Shown in pieces: positions 32,731 to 43,379 of a stretch of 64,000 bases of DNA. The stretch spans positions 806,001 to 870,000 of the forward strand of contig JAVHKY010000026.1 in the NCBI GenBank assembly GCA_035079385.1. The letters run 5' to 3'. Under the pieces are notes generated by a model. It was not told the origin of the DNA and ran no database searches. It saw only the letters and a program-made list of their open reading frames with translations. This stretch comes from Aspidiotus rigidus (taxonomy: Eukaryota > Arthropoda > Insecta > Hemiptera > Diaspididae). Position 1 is the stretch's first letter. Each line of letters starts with the position of its first letter. Position numbers and translations under genes: made by a program.

Positions 32731-32949
32731 CAGAGACCGGATTTCTCGGCAAATGCCTAAATAGTAAAAAATAAATGCCGAAATCGTCGCTTTTGCCGAA
32801 TTTCAGAAGGAAAATGTATAATTTTTAGCATTAAATGACTCAAAAAATGCAAAAAAATGGTACTTTTTTCGTTTTTGCCGAATAATGCCGAAAACTGAAT
32901 TTTTAGTGCCGAAAATCTCCATCAAAAATGCCGAAAAATCCAGTCTCTG
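32731..32949. mobile_element. MITE-like element with CAGAGAC termini
   Basis: CAGAGACCGGATTTCTCGGC at 32731 is inverted to the right end, CCGAAAAATCCAGTCTCTG, finishing at 32949. The interior repeats TGCCGAAAA-type words in both orientations. Size and termini are consistent with a small non-autonomous DNA element, perhaps hAT-like, but the expected 8-bp target duplication is not visible. Confidence 0.6.
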
Positions 32950-33011
32950 GCTATAAATGTGACGGGAGGTTTTTTTTATAATGTGCTCAGGATAATCCCC
33001 TGATTAAAATA

Positions 33012-34879
33012 CCGATGAGTCCTACACTTTCTGCCCCCCACAAAGTACCCCGCGGCCCCTTTTACCACCAAAATTCAGTTTTTCGCAATTCTCTTGAAAA
33101 CCAAGCATTTTAGAGAAAAAAGTTTCAAACAAAAGTTTTTCCTCGTAAAATTTTCTACAAGATTCACTTTTCATTTGTTGCCTTACGTTCATTGGTTGGT
33201 CTAAAAATTGCCATTTAAGTACCTCATTTTGTTCTTACGAGCCATTTTTTGCGTTGTACCGGTTTTAATTGATAATTTAGAAAGAAATCTTTTTGGTAAA
33301 AGTTGTTCAACGTATTTTTTTTACAGTAATCAATCCAAAAATTTTTAAAAATTCAAAATAATCATTCTAGAGCTCTCATTGTTCCGCGTTGAGACAGTAA
33401 TAAGCGCGAATGTACTGAACAAGGATTCGGAGACTCAAATGTGGGCGAAAATTCGCTTTGAGTCGGTGCCTGTAAGTTCTACTCTGTACGCTCTGTTTGC
33501 TCGTTGGTTCCGCGATCATACGATCCCTAGTGTTGGGGTGTTTGTGAATTTAGTGTCACTAATTCCTGATTTGAAGTTACAATTTGTGTAATGAAACTGG
33601 CTTCGACTTACTAACCAAACGTTCTCAGGATTACTCTGGGAGCTTATCGTGCTAACTCCAAACTTAGCTTATGCTCAGAGGTCTCAGAGCCTCCCCGCCA
33701 CTTTCAAAGGCTCCTCCAACTTTTTATCCTCTGTCTTCCAACTTCCACAATTTACAACTAACAAACAAATGTTTGTCCTTCACAACAACTATCCACCCAC
33801 CAAACATTAGTCGATTCAATCCATCACAACCTTTACATTCGACTTCCCCTCCTTAGACTCTTTCTCAACATAAAATACGTCTCGACCTCACAAAAAGGCT
33901 CAAATCCGACAAAATTGTTTATACTTTACACATCAGGAAACTATTTCAAGAATATCCTCACTACACACTTTACCTCTTCAGCGGGTCTAAAACATCCAAT
34001 AAAGCAGCTGGGAAATAGTTTCACAAAGCATCCGCAACATAGGTTCCATATTTACAGCCTATTCACCTGCCTCATCCACCTCCTCCAATTACCCCCAAAC
34101 GGCAAATTCCTTCTTCTTACCGACTCTTTTTCTCTCTTCACTACACTCTCTTACAGACTCATACAACTCTAACCCAATCATGCAACGCATCCCCCTCACA
34201 CTTGACAAATTAGACTCAATTAACACGCAAATAATTTTCTTATGAATCCCCAGGCACGTTGACCTCTTTGAACATGACGCTGTTAATCAAGCCGCCAAAA
34301 ATGCTACCTTCTTCCATGAATAACTGACGATTCCACTCTCCTATCTCTAGACCATGAAAATCGTTTTATTTAGTAATTATTTGAGCGGGGGCGGATGTTT
34401 TTTATCCATAATGATATGAGTAACTATTTTTGATTACATAGGAAATACTTGAACCAAGACTATGATTTTTTGAAATACTACAAATACCTTACAAAAAATT
34501 CGCCCTCATGTTTTAACCAACCAATAGATGTACCAAATCACCTCAAGTTGATACTAAGGAAGTTTTCTTCAGTGAAATTATTTTCTTAATTCTTACAAAA
34601 AATTCAATAATTGAACCAAAACTGTCACTATAATCCGGTATAACGCAAAAAATAGCTCGTAAAAACCAAATGAGGTGCTCAAATGGCAATTTTGGCAATT
34701 TTGAGACCAACCAATGAATAATGAATCCTATAGGAAATTTTACGAGGAACAACTTTTGTTTGAAACTCTTTTCTTTAAAATACTTAGTTTTCGAGAAAAT
34801 TGCGAAAAACTGAATTTTGGGAATAAAGGGGGTCACAAGGGGATTTCGCGGGAGGCAGAGCGCGTAGGATTCATCGATT
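33012..34879. mobile_element. 1.9-kb inverted-repeat element with a LINE fragment inside
   Basis: 33012-33262 is inverted with respect to about 34637-34879. Shared phrases include AATTCAGTTTTTCGCAATTC (33074) with GAAAATTGCGAAAAACTGAA (34795), AACAAAAGTTTTTCCTCGTA with its counterpart at 34741, and GATGAGTCCTACAC with GTAGGATTCATC at the outer ends. Identity is about 80 percent by eye. No transposase is seen; the centre holds a LINE fragment and unassigned DNA. It may be a non-autonomous DNA transposon. Confidence 0.6.
33620..34335 (+). pseudogene. I-like LINE fragment (post-RT and RNase H region), degenerate
   Basis: The plus strand reads LRITLGAYRANSKLSLCSEV, then PPRHFQRLL, matching LRIALGAYRTSPKLSLCAEA and PPLHFRRLI of the LINE at 35395-37576. 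Further on, FQEYPHYTLYLFSGSKTSNK matches LQEYPDHSLCLTDGSKTSTK, but the RNase H aspartate is lost (TDGS to FSGS). A segment between them is deleted and several frameshifts and stops are present. Orientation is opposite to the neighbouring LINE copy. Confidence 0.75.
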
Positions 34880-34889
34880 TATTTATGTA

Positions 34890-35335
34890 TGGAAATTGAA
34901 AATAATTTTAAAAAATTGTTTTATTTATTAAGAAATTTTAAATAATAATAAATCAATATTTAATTAATAAATAAATTTAAATCCGTTATGATTTAATAAT
35001 AAAAATTATATGAAAACAAATATTTTTTTTGTATTTTTATATTTATTATTTATATTTTAATAATTTTTATTTAATTATTTTATGAATATAATTTAAAATA
35101 AATATTAAAAAATGGAGGGTATAAAGTTCATCCTGTATTAATATTATTATTAATAATTAAATTAATAATTATTAATAATAATGAAGGTACTAGTAATAAT
35201 TTAATTTTGAATCTTTTAAATCAATTTTTTAATAATCAATAAATTTTACTAAATAAATTATAATCAATTTAAATTTATTTATTAATTAAATATTGATTTA
35301 TTATTATTTAAAATTTTTAATTAATGGGGTTATCC
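34890..35335. pseudogene. Composite numt: ND1 3' end (+) joined to COX1 fragment (-), with inverted repeat
   Basis: At 34985-35045 the plus strand in mitochondrial code reads RYDLMMKIMWKQMFF, the ND1 C-terminus. At 35225-35110 the minus strand reads LVPSLLLMIIN and then TGWTLYPPF, which is cytochrome oxidase subunit 1. ND1 and COX1 are not adjacent in the ancestral insect mitochondrial genome, so this copy is rearranged. The outer 55 bases or so (34935-34985 and 35268-35320) are inverted copies of one another. Confidence 0.7.
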
Positions 35336-35394
35336 CGAGCACATTACAAAAGAAAAACCTTCCGCCACTTTCAAGGCCCATAATTATCATTTTT

Positions 35395-37576
35395 TATTTT
35401 TTTTTTTTTATTTTATTTTTACGAGCACTAGAGCTTCACGAGGGCTATTGGCTCGGCGTTACAAAGTTATGAATATTATAAATAACACATGAGAAAGGGA
35501 GGTTTTAAGGAAGTTGGTAGAGTAACGGAAAGTGAGGAAGGATAAGAGGATGGAATATAATGTCGAGTGTAACTGCTTCAGGTAATGGTGTGTAAAAGTT
35601 TACAATGTGTGTATGTAGAAGGTTGTAGAGGTATAGTCGATGTATGTGTTCAGATGTGAGCGTAAAAGTCAGTTTGTCTTAGGTAATGTAGGGTATTCGA
35701 AATGATGTCCTGGTTGTTTTTGAGTGCTTGGGTGAGTGAAGAGGGGGTATCCGAAGAAGAGCGAAGGGGTAAAAGTCTGGGGCATGAAAAAAAGTGTTCC
35801 ACTGTTAATTTGTCTTTTTGACAGTGGGGACATGAGGGAGGGGTTAGGATGTAGGGACTAATGAGGTGGGAGTGAGTAATTTTTGTGTGACCAATTCTGA
35901 GACGAGAGAGAATTACTTCTTCTCTTCTTGTGTTTTGAATGGAGGATACCCAAGAAACCGGGGTTTTTTTGATACTGAGAAGTTTATTATTTGTTTGATT
36001 TTCCCAAAGAGTGTTCCATGATTGTGTGATGAGAGAACGACAGTAATTTTTGTAATCCAGGGTTGGTAGGGGTGAATTATCAGTTATTTGACTGAGGGAG
36101 GTAGCTTGTTTAGCAGCTTGATCAACTGCGTCGTGGTCGGGGAAATTGGTGTGTCCAGGGATCCATATGAAGATAATTTGAGTGTTGATTGTTTCTAAAG
36201 TGTGTAGTGTGAGGAAGATGCGTTGGATTATAGGGTTAGAGTTGTATGCGTCTGTAAGGGAGTGGAGTGAAGAAAGTGAGTCAGTGAGAATAATGAATTT
36301 ACCGTTTCGGGGTAGTTGAGAGAGGTGGGAAAGGCAGGAAAAAATGGCCATCAGTTCGGCTGTAGAAATAGAGGCTATATTTCGGATGCGATGAGAAGAT
36401 ATTTCCCCGTCGATGGAGTATGCGTAAGCTGCTTTAGTAGATGTTTTCGACCCATCGGTGAGGCAAAGTGAATGGTCCGGGTATTCTTGAAGTAGTTGGT
36501 TGATATGTTGGGTAAAACCAGGTTTGTCAGATTTTGGGATTTCTGTGAGATCTAGGCGTATTTTAGGTTGAGGGAAGGTCCAAGGGGGGAAGGTTGTGTA
36601 TATGGGTTCTAGGGGATGTGCTATGAACGGTTTGTTGATCAGGTGATTGAATTGAAGGCGAATATGTTTGGTGGAGGATTGGTTGTGATTGTGGTGAAAG
36701 ATTCGGTTAAAGATTGGAAGTTGTGGGAATTGTGCTACAGAGGATAAAAAGTTGGAGGTTAGGATGAGCCTTCGAAAGTGAAGGGGAGGATCTGGGGCTT
36801 CTGCACATAGGCTAAGTTTGGGGCTGGTGCGATAAGCTCCCAGGGCAATCCTGAGAGAAGATGTCTGGATGGGGTCGAGTAAGGCAAGGACGGTTTTTTT
36901 TGCTGTGTTGTAGATCGGGGAACCATAATCTAATTTTGAGCGAATAAGACTTTTGTATAGAAGAAGGAGTAACTTTCTGTTGCAGCCTTTAGATGGGTGA
37001 GATATGTATTTTATTATGTTTGGAGCGCGTGTGCATTTGGCTTTGAGGGTTTTAATGTGGGGGGCCCAGGTAAGTTTTTGGTCAAAATGTAAGCCGAGAA
37101 GTTTGCCGTAGTTACGAGATGGGATTTGGAAGTTTTGTAGAATTAGAGGAGGTAAGGAGGGGATAGGATTTCTTTTTTTTAAAATAACTGAGTAGGTTTT
37201 CGAGGAAGAAAATCTGAATCCTCTTTTTGATGTCCATGTAGTGATTGAGTTAAGGGTATCCTGTAGGAGTCTGTGGGCTCTTTGCGGATTTGCTGAACGG
37301 ATAGTGATGTTATAGTCATCAGCGAAAAGACGCTGGGTGAGGGGGGGGGGCTTACACATTTGGTGATATCATTTATTGCTATTAGAAAAAGTAAGACACT
37401 GAAGACTTCTCCTTAAGGGACTCCATTTTGGACCGGAAGGGGAGGGGAGGTTATGTTATTGATTCTTACTAGAAGGGTTCTGTCGTTGAGAAAAGTTTGT
37501 AGGATGTTAGGGAGGTGGCCTCGGAGACCAATTTCGTAAAGTTCGGTAGAGATGAGGTGTCTCCATACCCGGGGAC
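35395..37576 (-). mobile_element. 5'-truncated I-like LINE with 13-bp target-site duplication
   Basis: The insertion is flanked by direct copies of AATTATCATTTTT at 35382-35394 and 37577-37589, the mark of target-primed reverse transcription. The minus strand holds the second half of a reverse transcriptase, an RNase H domain, a zinc-knuckle-like motif and an A-rich 3' tail (35395-35420). The 5' part of the element (ORF1, endonuclease, first half of the RT) is missing, as usual for LINE insertions. Related fragments are at 4437-4925, 33620-34335 and 47025-47990. Confidence 0.85.
35650..37570 (-). pseudogene. LINE ORF2 remnant: RT C-half plus RNase H
   Basis: The intact stretch runs from the RT catalytic motif (LFADDYNI, near 37330) to the stop at 35650, 569 codons. 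Upstream, the frame continues in register -1 as RVWRHLISTELYEIG, then NGVP*GEVFSVLLFLIAIND, showing a stop in place of the usual Q and a frameshift at a run of ten G (37342-37351). RNase H residues are all visible: D in CLTDGSKTS, E in STAELMAI, D in ILTDSLSSL and D in PDHDAVDQAAK. The C-terminal motif is CPHCQKDKLTVEHFFSC. The long open frame suggests a fairly recent insertion, but it cannot encode a whole polymerase. Confidence 0.85.
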
Positions 37577-37639
37577 AATTATCATTTTTCTATCTTTATT
37601 GACTGGGTTAATATCTTCAGACGGTTCCTCGTGAAGAAA

Positions 37640-38120
37640 TCAAGCGTGAAACGCGAGCTTTTAGCTCCGATAGCCGATGACCAGCATACATTCCCGAAAT
37701 TCGTTTGTTCATCGGCGCAATAGAGCTGTCGATTTCAGGTGAATCAAAAAATTTGGAGAAGTCGACTGTGGATCAGCATCGATTTGAAGTCGACCAGCGT
37801 ACATTACCAGAGAACTAATCGATTTGAGATCGATTCAATAGCGACTTCAGATCGACGTCAATTTGAAGTCGACCAACTTAATATTACCAAAGAACTAAAA
37901 CTCGAATTAATTATTCTCTTCAGTATATTTTCAACTAGAAATCGACTTTGAATCGACGTCGATTTGAGTCCAATTTAAAATCAAGGAAACTATAAATCGA
38001 CTGTTAATCGACGAAACACAGCAGCCGATTTCGGGTCGACTTGGAAATGTAGCAAATTCGACTCGAAACCGGCTCCAGATCGATATCGATTCGGAGTCGA
38101 CTAGCGCACCACAAATCAAC
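37640..38120. repeat. Degenerate minisatellite of ATCGATTTGAAGTCGAC words
   Basis: Words such as GATTTGAAGTCGACCA, AATCGACGTCGATTTGA and GATCGATATCGATTCGGAG recur about every 30-60 bases. No coding meaning is apparent. Confidence 0.6.
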
Positions 38121-38129
38121 TTGAATTTG

Positions 38130-39840
38130 ACGGATAAACGAGCTGGAAGGTCTTGTTCTCTTTTGTCGTAATTGTTCCCAGTCCTTATGTAGGTCAAGGT
38201 CATTAGACTCACGGTTACGACTCTGCCTCTGATTTCCAGACTTACTGTGAGGGCTGCGACACATTCATGAAGAAGTTTCAAAGGTTGAGTTTGTTTCTAA
38301 AGTTGTTTTGCATCTAGATACTTGTTTAGTCCACCTGTGAATATACTCATATTTTCCCAGCTTTCCTAGACACGAAATATGTACTTGGAGAGTCAACATT
38401 TTTTTAAGGCTCTAAACCCACAAATTCTTGCGGATGTTGGTCTGCACCCATGAAACAGGTTTCGCTCACTCCTTTTGAGAACAATCAGGTCATAAAAATA
38501 ACACGGTAGGTAAGGAATGAGAGAAAAAAAATTTAACGAAATGTACGTCTTCGAATTTTTACGAATCAACAGAGTGAAGCTTATGCTTCTTTTCGAATAT
38601 ATTAGATTTACGTGGTAGCTGGTTAGTTACCAGGAAAAAAGCTACTGTACACCTGGTTCATTTTATTTATAGAATATTCTTTAACGAACTGGAAAACGAT
38701 CGCATCTTTCTCAACAGCTTCTTAAATTTTTTTTTTGATTTTTGATTGCATTCATACGCGATGCACGTTGGTAAGAGTTGAATATCGATATGGAATGTTC
38801 CAGATTATTGAAAAAAGAACAAAAACGTATACAAAGAAAAAGATAAGAGGCAATAAAAAGAACGTTGCTATTAGAAAATACCATCTCAAAAAGTCGTGCG
38901 ACAAATACAGAATTTTTTTTTTTTCGTTGTTCGACGAAGCGTGCAACATTAGGTATAGCTTTTGTTTTTCCATTTCCTCTTCTTTTTTTTCTCATTTCGT
39001 TTCATTTTTTTTTTTTCTTTTCTTTTTTTCGTTTTCTCTGTAGCTAAATTTTCCTCTCAATATATACGAGATATATACGAGCAGCATTATTCAAAATTAT
39101 GTAACATTACTGTATCTTACCGGCGGCTATTTAAAGATTTGTTTCTGATGTCATTTCGACATGGAAATTTTTTTCTGCACAATACGATAGGGTATACAGT
39201 GTACGTACAATCTACCGGCGTACCTCAGAAATACTAACAAAAATAAAGTATAAGAAGAGTGAGAGAGAGACAGCTAAGCCGGAGAGAAGAAAAAAGAAGA
39301 GTACACGCAAGAATGAAAAAAAAAAAGAAAAGATTTCCTTTTATTTTACTCTCTTTGTCATACACTCTTCTATTTTTCTCCTCCCGTTTCTTATACTATA
39401 CATTTCTTTATTATATTTTTTTATATCCACGTATATTTTTTACGACTTCCATTCCTTTTTTCCTCTATTTCCTTCTTCACTTTACACATACCAAGATTCT
39501 ACCATCTGAACATTATTCATTTTCTGAAAACGAGAAAACCGTTCGTTTCGCGGCAATTCCTATTACCCGTGAACTGGAGAATATGGGCTTCTACCAGCCA
39601 ATCCATTTATTTTTCGAAAATTTAAAATCCGTAATGCGGCTCGCGGTTTATTACTCGACGGTATCGAACAGGAAGACATGTTGTACCTGTAGGGCCATTA
39701 TTTGTGGACCTATCAGAGGAAAAATAATATCATACTCGAGAATTCCGTGAATTACTTTTGATCGACCGAGCCAAACCGTTCACAAACTGAAGATCAACGA
39801 ACTTGACACTCATCGATCCTCAATCTCAAAATGTGGTTAT
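38130..39840. other. Unassigned region with pyrimidine-rich tract
   Basis: AGGTCAAGGTCA is at 38190-38201. From about 38915 to 39040 there is a T-rich tract of TTTTCTTTT words, and 39250-39480 is also low in complexity. The open frames here arise from this composition. No gene recognised. Confidence 0.35.
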
Positions 39841-39849
39841 CAGTCGTCT

Positions 39850-40435
39850 AAGGAAAGTCTCCGCTGCTCATCTGGGACAGACTCGGTAAAAGTCCTATCC
39901 TTGTCAGACCCGCTATAATCCTAATTTAAAATAGATCCAGTGTACGCTCTATCGGAGTTCGGACCGATATAACCGCTATCTGGGATAGACCTAGTATGAG
40001 CCTTACCTTCTTTAGATCCTCATAAAGCTTATGTGTATCTTACTCCGACCTGAAATAAGCCCTGTCCAAATCCAAACTGGCTGGTATGGGACAGACTAAG
40101 CCCCGGTATATCCTAATAACATGCCTCGCATAACTCCTATTTCGGACCGAAACACTATGAGCATAATCCGGGTCAGACCCAGTATAAGCCTTATCGTAGC
40201 CGGTATAAGTTTTATCCTTGTCAGGCCCGTTATAATCGTTAACCCGATCTGATCTGATATAAGGCTAATCTTGGATATGCCCAATATAAACCTTATTTCG
40301 GTACGACTCGGTATAAGCCGTGTAATAGTCAGACCCCGTATAAGCTCTATCCGATTTCTAGCTGGTATAAGCCTTGTCTTCAACAGGTCCCGTATAATTC
40401 TTATCTTGGGGACTGAAAACCCCTATTCTTCTTTA
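39850..40435. repeat. Minisatellite with GGTATAAGCCTTAT units
   Basis: A degenerate unit of about 25-35 bases, consensus CAGACCCGGTATAAGCCTTATC, repeats through this block. The same unit occurs at 43770-43905 and 44225-44425. It ends near TGGGACTGAAAACCCCTATT. Confidence 0.7.
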
Positions 40436-40589
40436 ACGATTCTTCTCGGTTCCGGTTCTTTCTACAAAGTCGAGAAAACGGTTTGTTGATTTTTAAATGT
40501 CTTTGATCTGGGAGTCAGTTGGAAACCTATAAGACGCAAGACGCTTTATGACTCCATCATTGGGCTGAAGGTCAGTTAGAAATCTCTAC

Positions 40590-40745
40590 GCGCGAGACGC
40601 TTTATGACGTCATCTATGACCTTGACCTACTTTAGGAACTTTGAAAACTTTTGATCTTTAGCCTTCATTATACTAGACCAAACTAGGCTTATACTAGGCT
40701 GCTGCAGTAGTCTTAGCTTTTATTTTACTAGGCCTTACGTACAAT
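40590..40745. repeat. Dispersed repeat with CRE and TGACCTTGACCT words
   Basis: TATGACGTCATCTATGACCT at 40602-40621 runs directly into TTGACCTAC, then comes ACTAGGCTTATACTAGGC. The same combination and order is seen at 8295-8325 and, more loosely, elsewhere. Confidence 0.55.
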
Positions 40746-40755
40746 ATGCTATTGC

Positions 40756-41047
40756 CAGGGTGTCTACCGGGCCCAGAAAACCCCGGAACCTCAGAAAAGT
40801 CACGGATTTTGTAAAGAGGGACGGGAACCCCGGAAAACTCCAGAATTTGGCGCCAGAAAAAAATTTTTCAGTGAGAGAACCAAAAGTAATGAGCAAATTA
40901 ATGAGAAAATCATTATATGGAAAACTAATGATTTCCAATGGCCATCCAGTGATGAAGAAAAAATGTTTTGGGTGGGTCCCGGAAAAATTCTAAATAAGTC
41001 ACCGAAAAACCCCGGATTTCCGTTTTCAGATTCTGGTAGACACCCTG
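40756..41047. mobile_element. MITE-like element with CAGGGTGTCTACC termini
   Basis: CAGGGTGTCTACCGGGCCCA at 40756 is inverted to GATTCTGGTAGACACCCTG ending at 41047. The body of 292 bp contains CCCCGGAA words in both orientations. The same outer word, CAGGGTGTCTACCGG, starts each unit of the array at 52391-53800, where the other end is GTAGACACC. Target duplication is not evident. Confidence 0.65.
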
Positions 41048-41079
41048 GTAGCCCAAAGACGTATACATGTTCAATATCA

Positions 41080-41640
41080 ACAGGGAACCTATTCTATAGG
41101 GGGAGGGGGCGGGTAGTAATTTAGAAAAAAGGCCCGGTGCCGTCCGGTAAAATGTGGAACTTGGGAAAAACGATGACTTCCTTAACGATGTTAAATGAGG
41201 AACGCAGGGTTAAAGATAATACATTATATGACCTGCAGCTCCTTCAAATGACTGGACTTGCTATGTTTTGTACATCAATTGGCTTAGCCCTTTCAATGAG
41301 CCAGATATGCAATGCTTCTAATACCATAGGTTCCCCTTCTATCATATGTATATTACAGGTTGCGAGTCGAAATTTTTTCAAGTTTTTTGACAGATAGCGA
41401 ACAGCGCGCAGCGAATTTCTGTTAAAATTTCGACCTCCGAGCTATATTAGCAGAAAACCTGCTATCTGTTTTGTTGGGGGGTGGGGATCTACAAAAAACA
41501 GGCTCGACTCGAGCTTTTGTGATACCATTTTCGAAAAAATGTCCTTGGTGATGATGATAGGTGATAGACTTGGAAAAATTTGTACCTGGAAGCTGTATAT
41601 GATAGGAGGGGGACTAGAAAGAAATTCGACTTTTCTTGGA
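41080..41640. repeat. GGGAACC-family repeat and minisatellite words
   Basis: It begins AACAGGGAACCTATTCTATA at 41081, with ACTTCCTTAACGATGTTAAA at 41173-41192 and TTCAATGAGCCAGATATGCA at 41296-41315. Units of CTGTATATGATAGGAGGGGG lie near 41592. It is a rearranged member of the family at 17877-18433. Confidence 0.6.
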
Positions 41641-41844
41641 CTTACTATTTTTATCCCTGGAATTTGGGGGAAGGTGTTGGACTTGGACCATTTTCGCCGA
41701 TTCGGATTTTTTGCTGGACAGCACACGGCAATTTTTTAGGGCATACATTCAATCGCACGCCTCAAAAAACGGAATTGCCCGCCTATTGATAACACGCCAA
41801 GGAAACAAAATTGACACGCGTAAGAAATGTATTACACGGATAAA

Positions 41845-42060
41845 AACGAAGTAAGTAGTGCACACATCCTCATATAAGTTGTGCACTCAATATTCAAAAC
41901 ACTAGAAATCCTGTGAAACGGACAAATACACAAAGTACGTAGTGCACACAATCTTGATACAAGTTGTGCACACAATATCAAAACACTCAAAACCTATTGA
42001 AGAGGACAAATACACCATCATGTAAGTAGTGCACACATTCCCATATAGTGCACACTTAAG
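41845..42060. repeat. Tandem repeat with GTGCACAC words
   Basis: Two and a half units of about 90-95 bases contain AAGTAGTGCACACAT, AAGTTGTGCAC, TCAAAACACT and GGACAAATACACCA-like words. GTGCAC palindromes recur five times or more. Confidence 0.7.
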
Positions 42061-42424
42061 AACATGCAGAACAATCCACATTTAATTCATTCAACTACCA
42101 TAATATATCAAGTAAGTAAACCTGATACAGGAAGAAGAAACAGGAAAGAAGACAATGGAATGCTTTGGTTACTGACAAGTCGGTACAAGCCTCAAGGCAG
42201 CATTCCAAGTGAGTTTTTTTTTTTTTTTTTTTCTTTTCTCGTCACCATATATTTCATAAAGACGTTACAATATTGATACATATCAATGCAATTAACAAAT
42301 ATAAGTTTTCAAATAATTTACAACGGCAAAGCCCCACCGCTTCTTGAATAAATCTGAGTTCAAGACTACATGGTACCTGCCTTCGTAATAACGAACGCCG
42401 AGAAGAGTCGAAATCAACATCCGT

Positions 42425-43030
42425 CTACCACTTGACATGTGCAGCGTGAAAAGCTTCCTGAAGATCGAAAGGAAGCTCCAAATGGGATTGAAGATTAGAC
42501 TTCATCAAGAACCTTGATTGCCAAAAAGGGCCTGCGAAAAGGAAGAGTGGAACTGGCAAATCACGGGAAGGATCAGAAGTGCGAATATTGTCAAAACGGC
42601 GAACTCTTGAATACAAGTCAATAATGAAACGTCCACGACTATTGCACTGACACATATAACTACCGCGCATCCCCTTGGCATCATACTTCTGCCGAACCAT
42701 CTTATTTTGACGACGAACCGCAGTATTTGACCAACCAGAGAAGATCTCACGACAATGCTCGAAATCCAATGCATTAACCAACTGACTCGACTGACTCCTC
42801 CGGGGTGGAACAACTGGGGAAACACCTCCATCAACAGTCATACCTCACTCATAGGAAGTTTGAGGTTTATTATGGGGAGGCAGTCTCTACTGTCAAGCCC
42901 ATCCTGGCTGGAGTTCCTCACAATAAATGCAGCAAAATTATCTTCTTTTGAAATACGGATCGTGTGCCAGTCCTGGCGTGCATTTATGGCGTTCGTCATG
43001 GTTTCAACCTCGTGTCAGTTTTTTTCCATG
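42425..43030 (-). pseudogene. Broken coding stretch of unknown function
   Basis: The minus strand is open from about 43015 to 42840, with translation including INARQDWHTIRISKEDN, then DSRDCLPIINLKLPMSE. It then hits a stop, but the adjacent frame 42841-42425 is open for 138 codons (LDFEHCREIFSGWS, GSYMCQCNSRGRFI, SDPSRDLPVPLFLFAG) and ends in a stop. The two frames read as one protein with a single frameshift near 42840, or as two exons (minus-strand GAG|GTATGA could be a donor). I do not recognise the family. It could be a transposon ORF or a host gene remnant. Confidence 0.4.
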
Positions 43031-43159
43031 ACGGGAGGGAAACTGGCGGTTGATATAATTTTATGAGGCGTGCACTTATATGTTTCCCAATTTTTAGGGT
43101 CTCTAGATTCTTGTGACGTCACAGGGACTGGTCTATGACGTAATCAGATCGCAACTTGC

Positions 43160-43340
43160 GAAATGTTCAGTTTTTTTTCAGAATCAGCGTCAAATTTTAC
43201 ATTATTTTTTAAAATTTTAGTCAATTGGATCAATTCTCGGCACATTTTGGTCCATCAGAAAAGACATAGAAAATTGGATAGGGGAAAAATTGAAGATAAA
43301 ATTGAGGGACAAAAAGAGCTCAAACTCCCAAGGAGGTGAG
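43160..43340. repeat. Decayed fragment of the 2.3-kb foldback-type element
   Basis: TTTTTTTTCAGAATCAGCGT, TCGGCACATTTTGGTCCAT and AAGATAAAATTGAGGGACAA match 11630-11980 in order. Ends are missing. Confidence 0.55.
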
Positions 43341-43379
43341 GAACGAAGTTTAATGTTTATATTTTAAAAAAAGTATAAA

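Noticed and set aside
38962..39500. Phe/Ser-rich open frames suggesting membrane proteins (38962-39237, 39259-39750)
   Set aside because: They are by-products of T-rich, low-complexity DNA, with no conserved motif and competing frames on the same bases.
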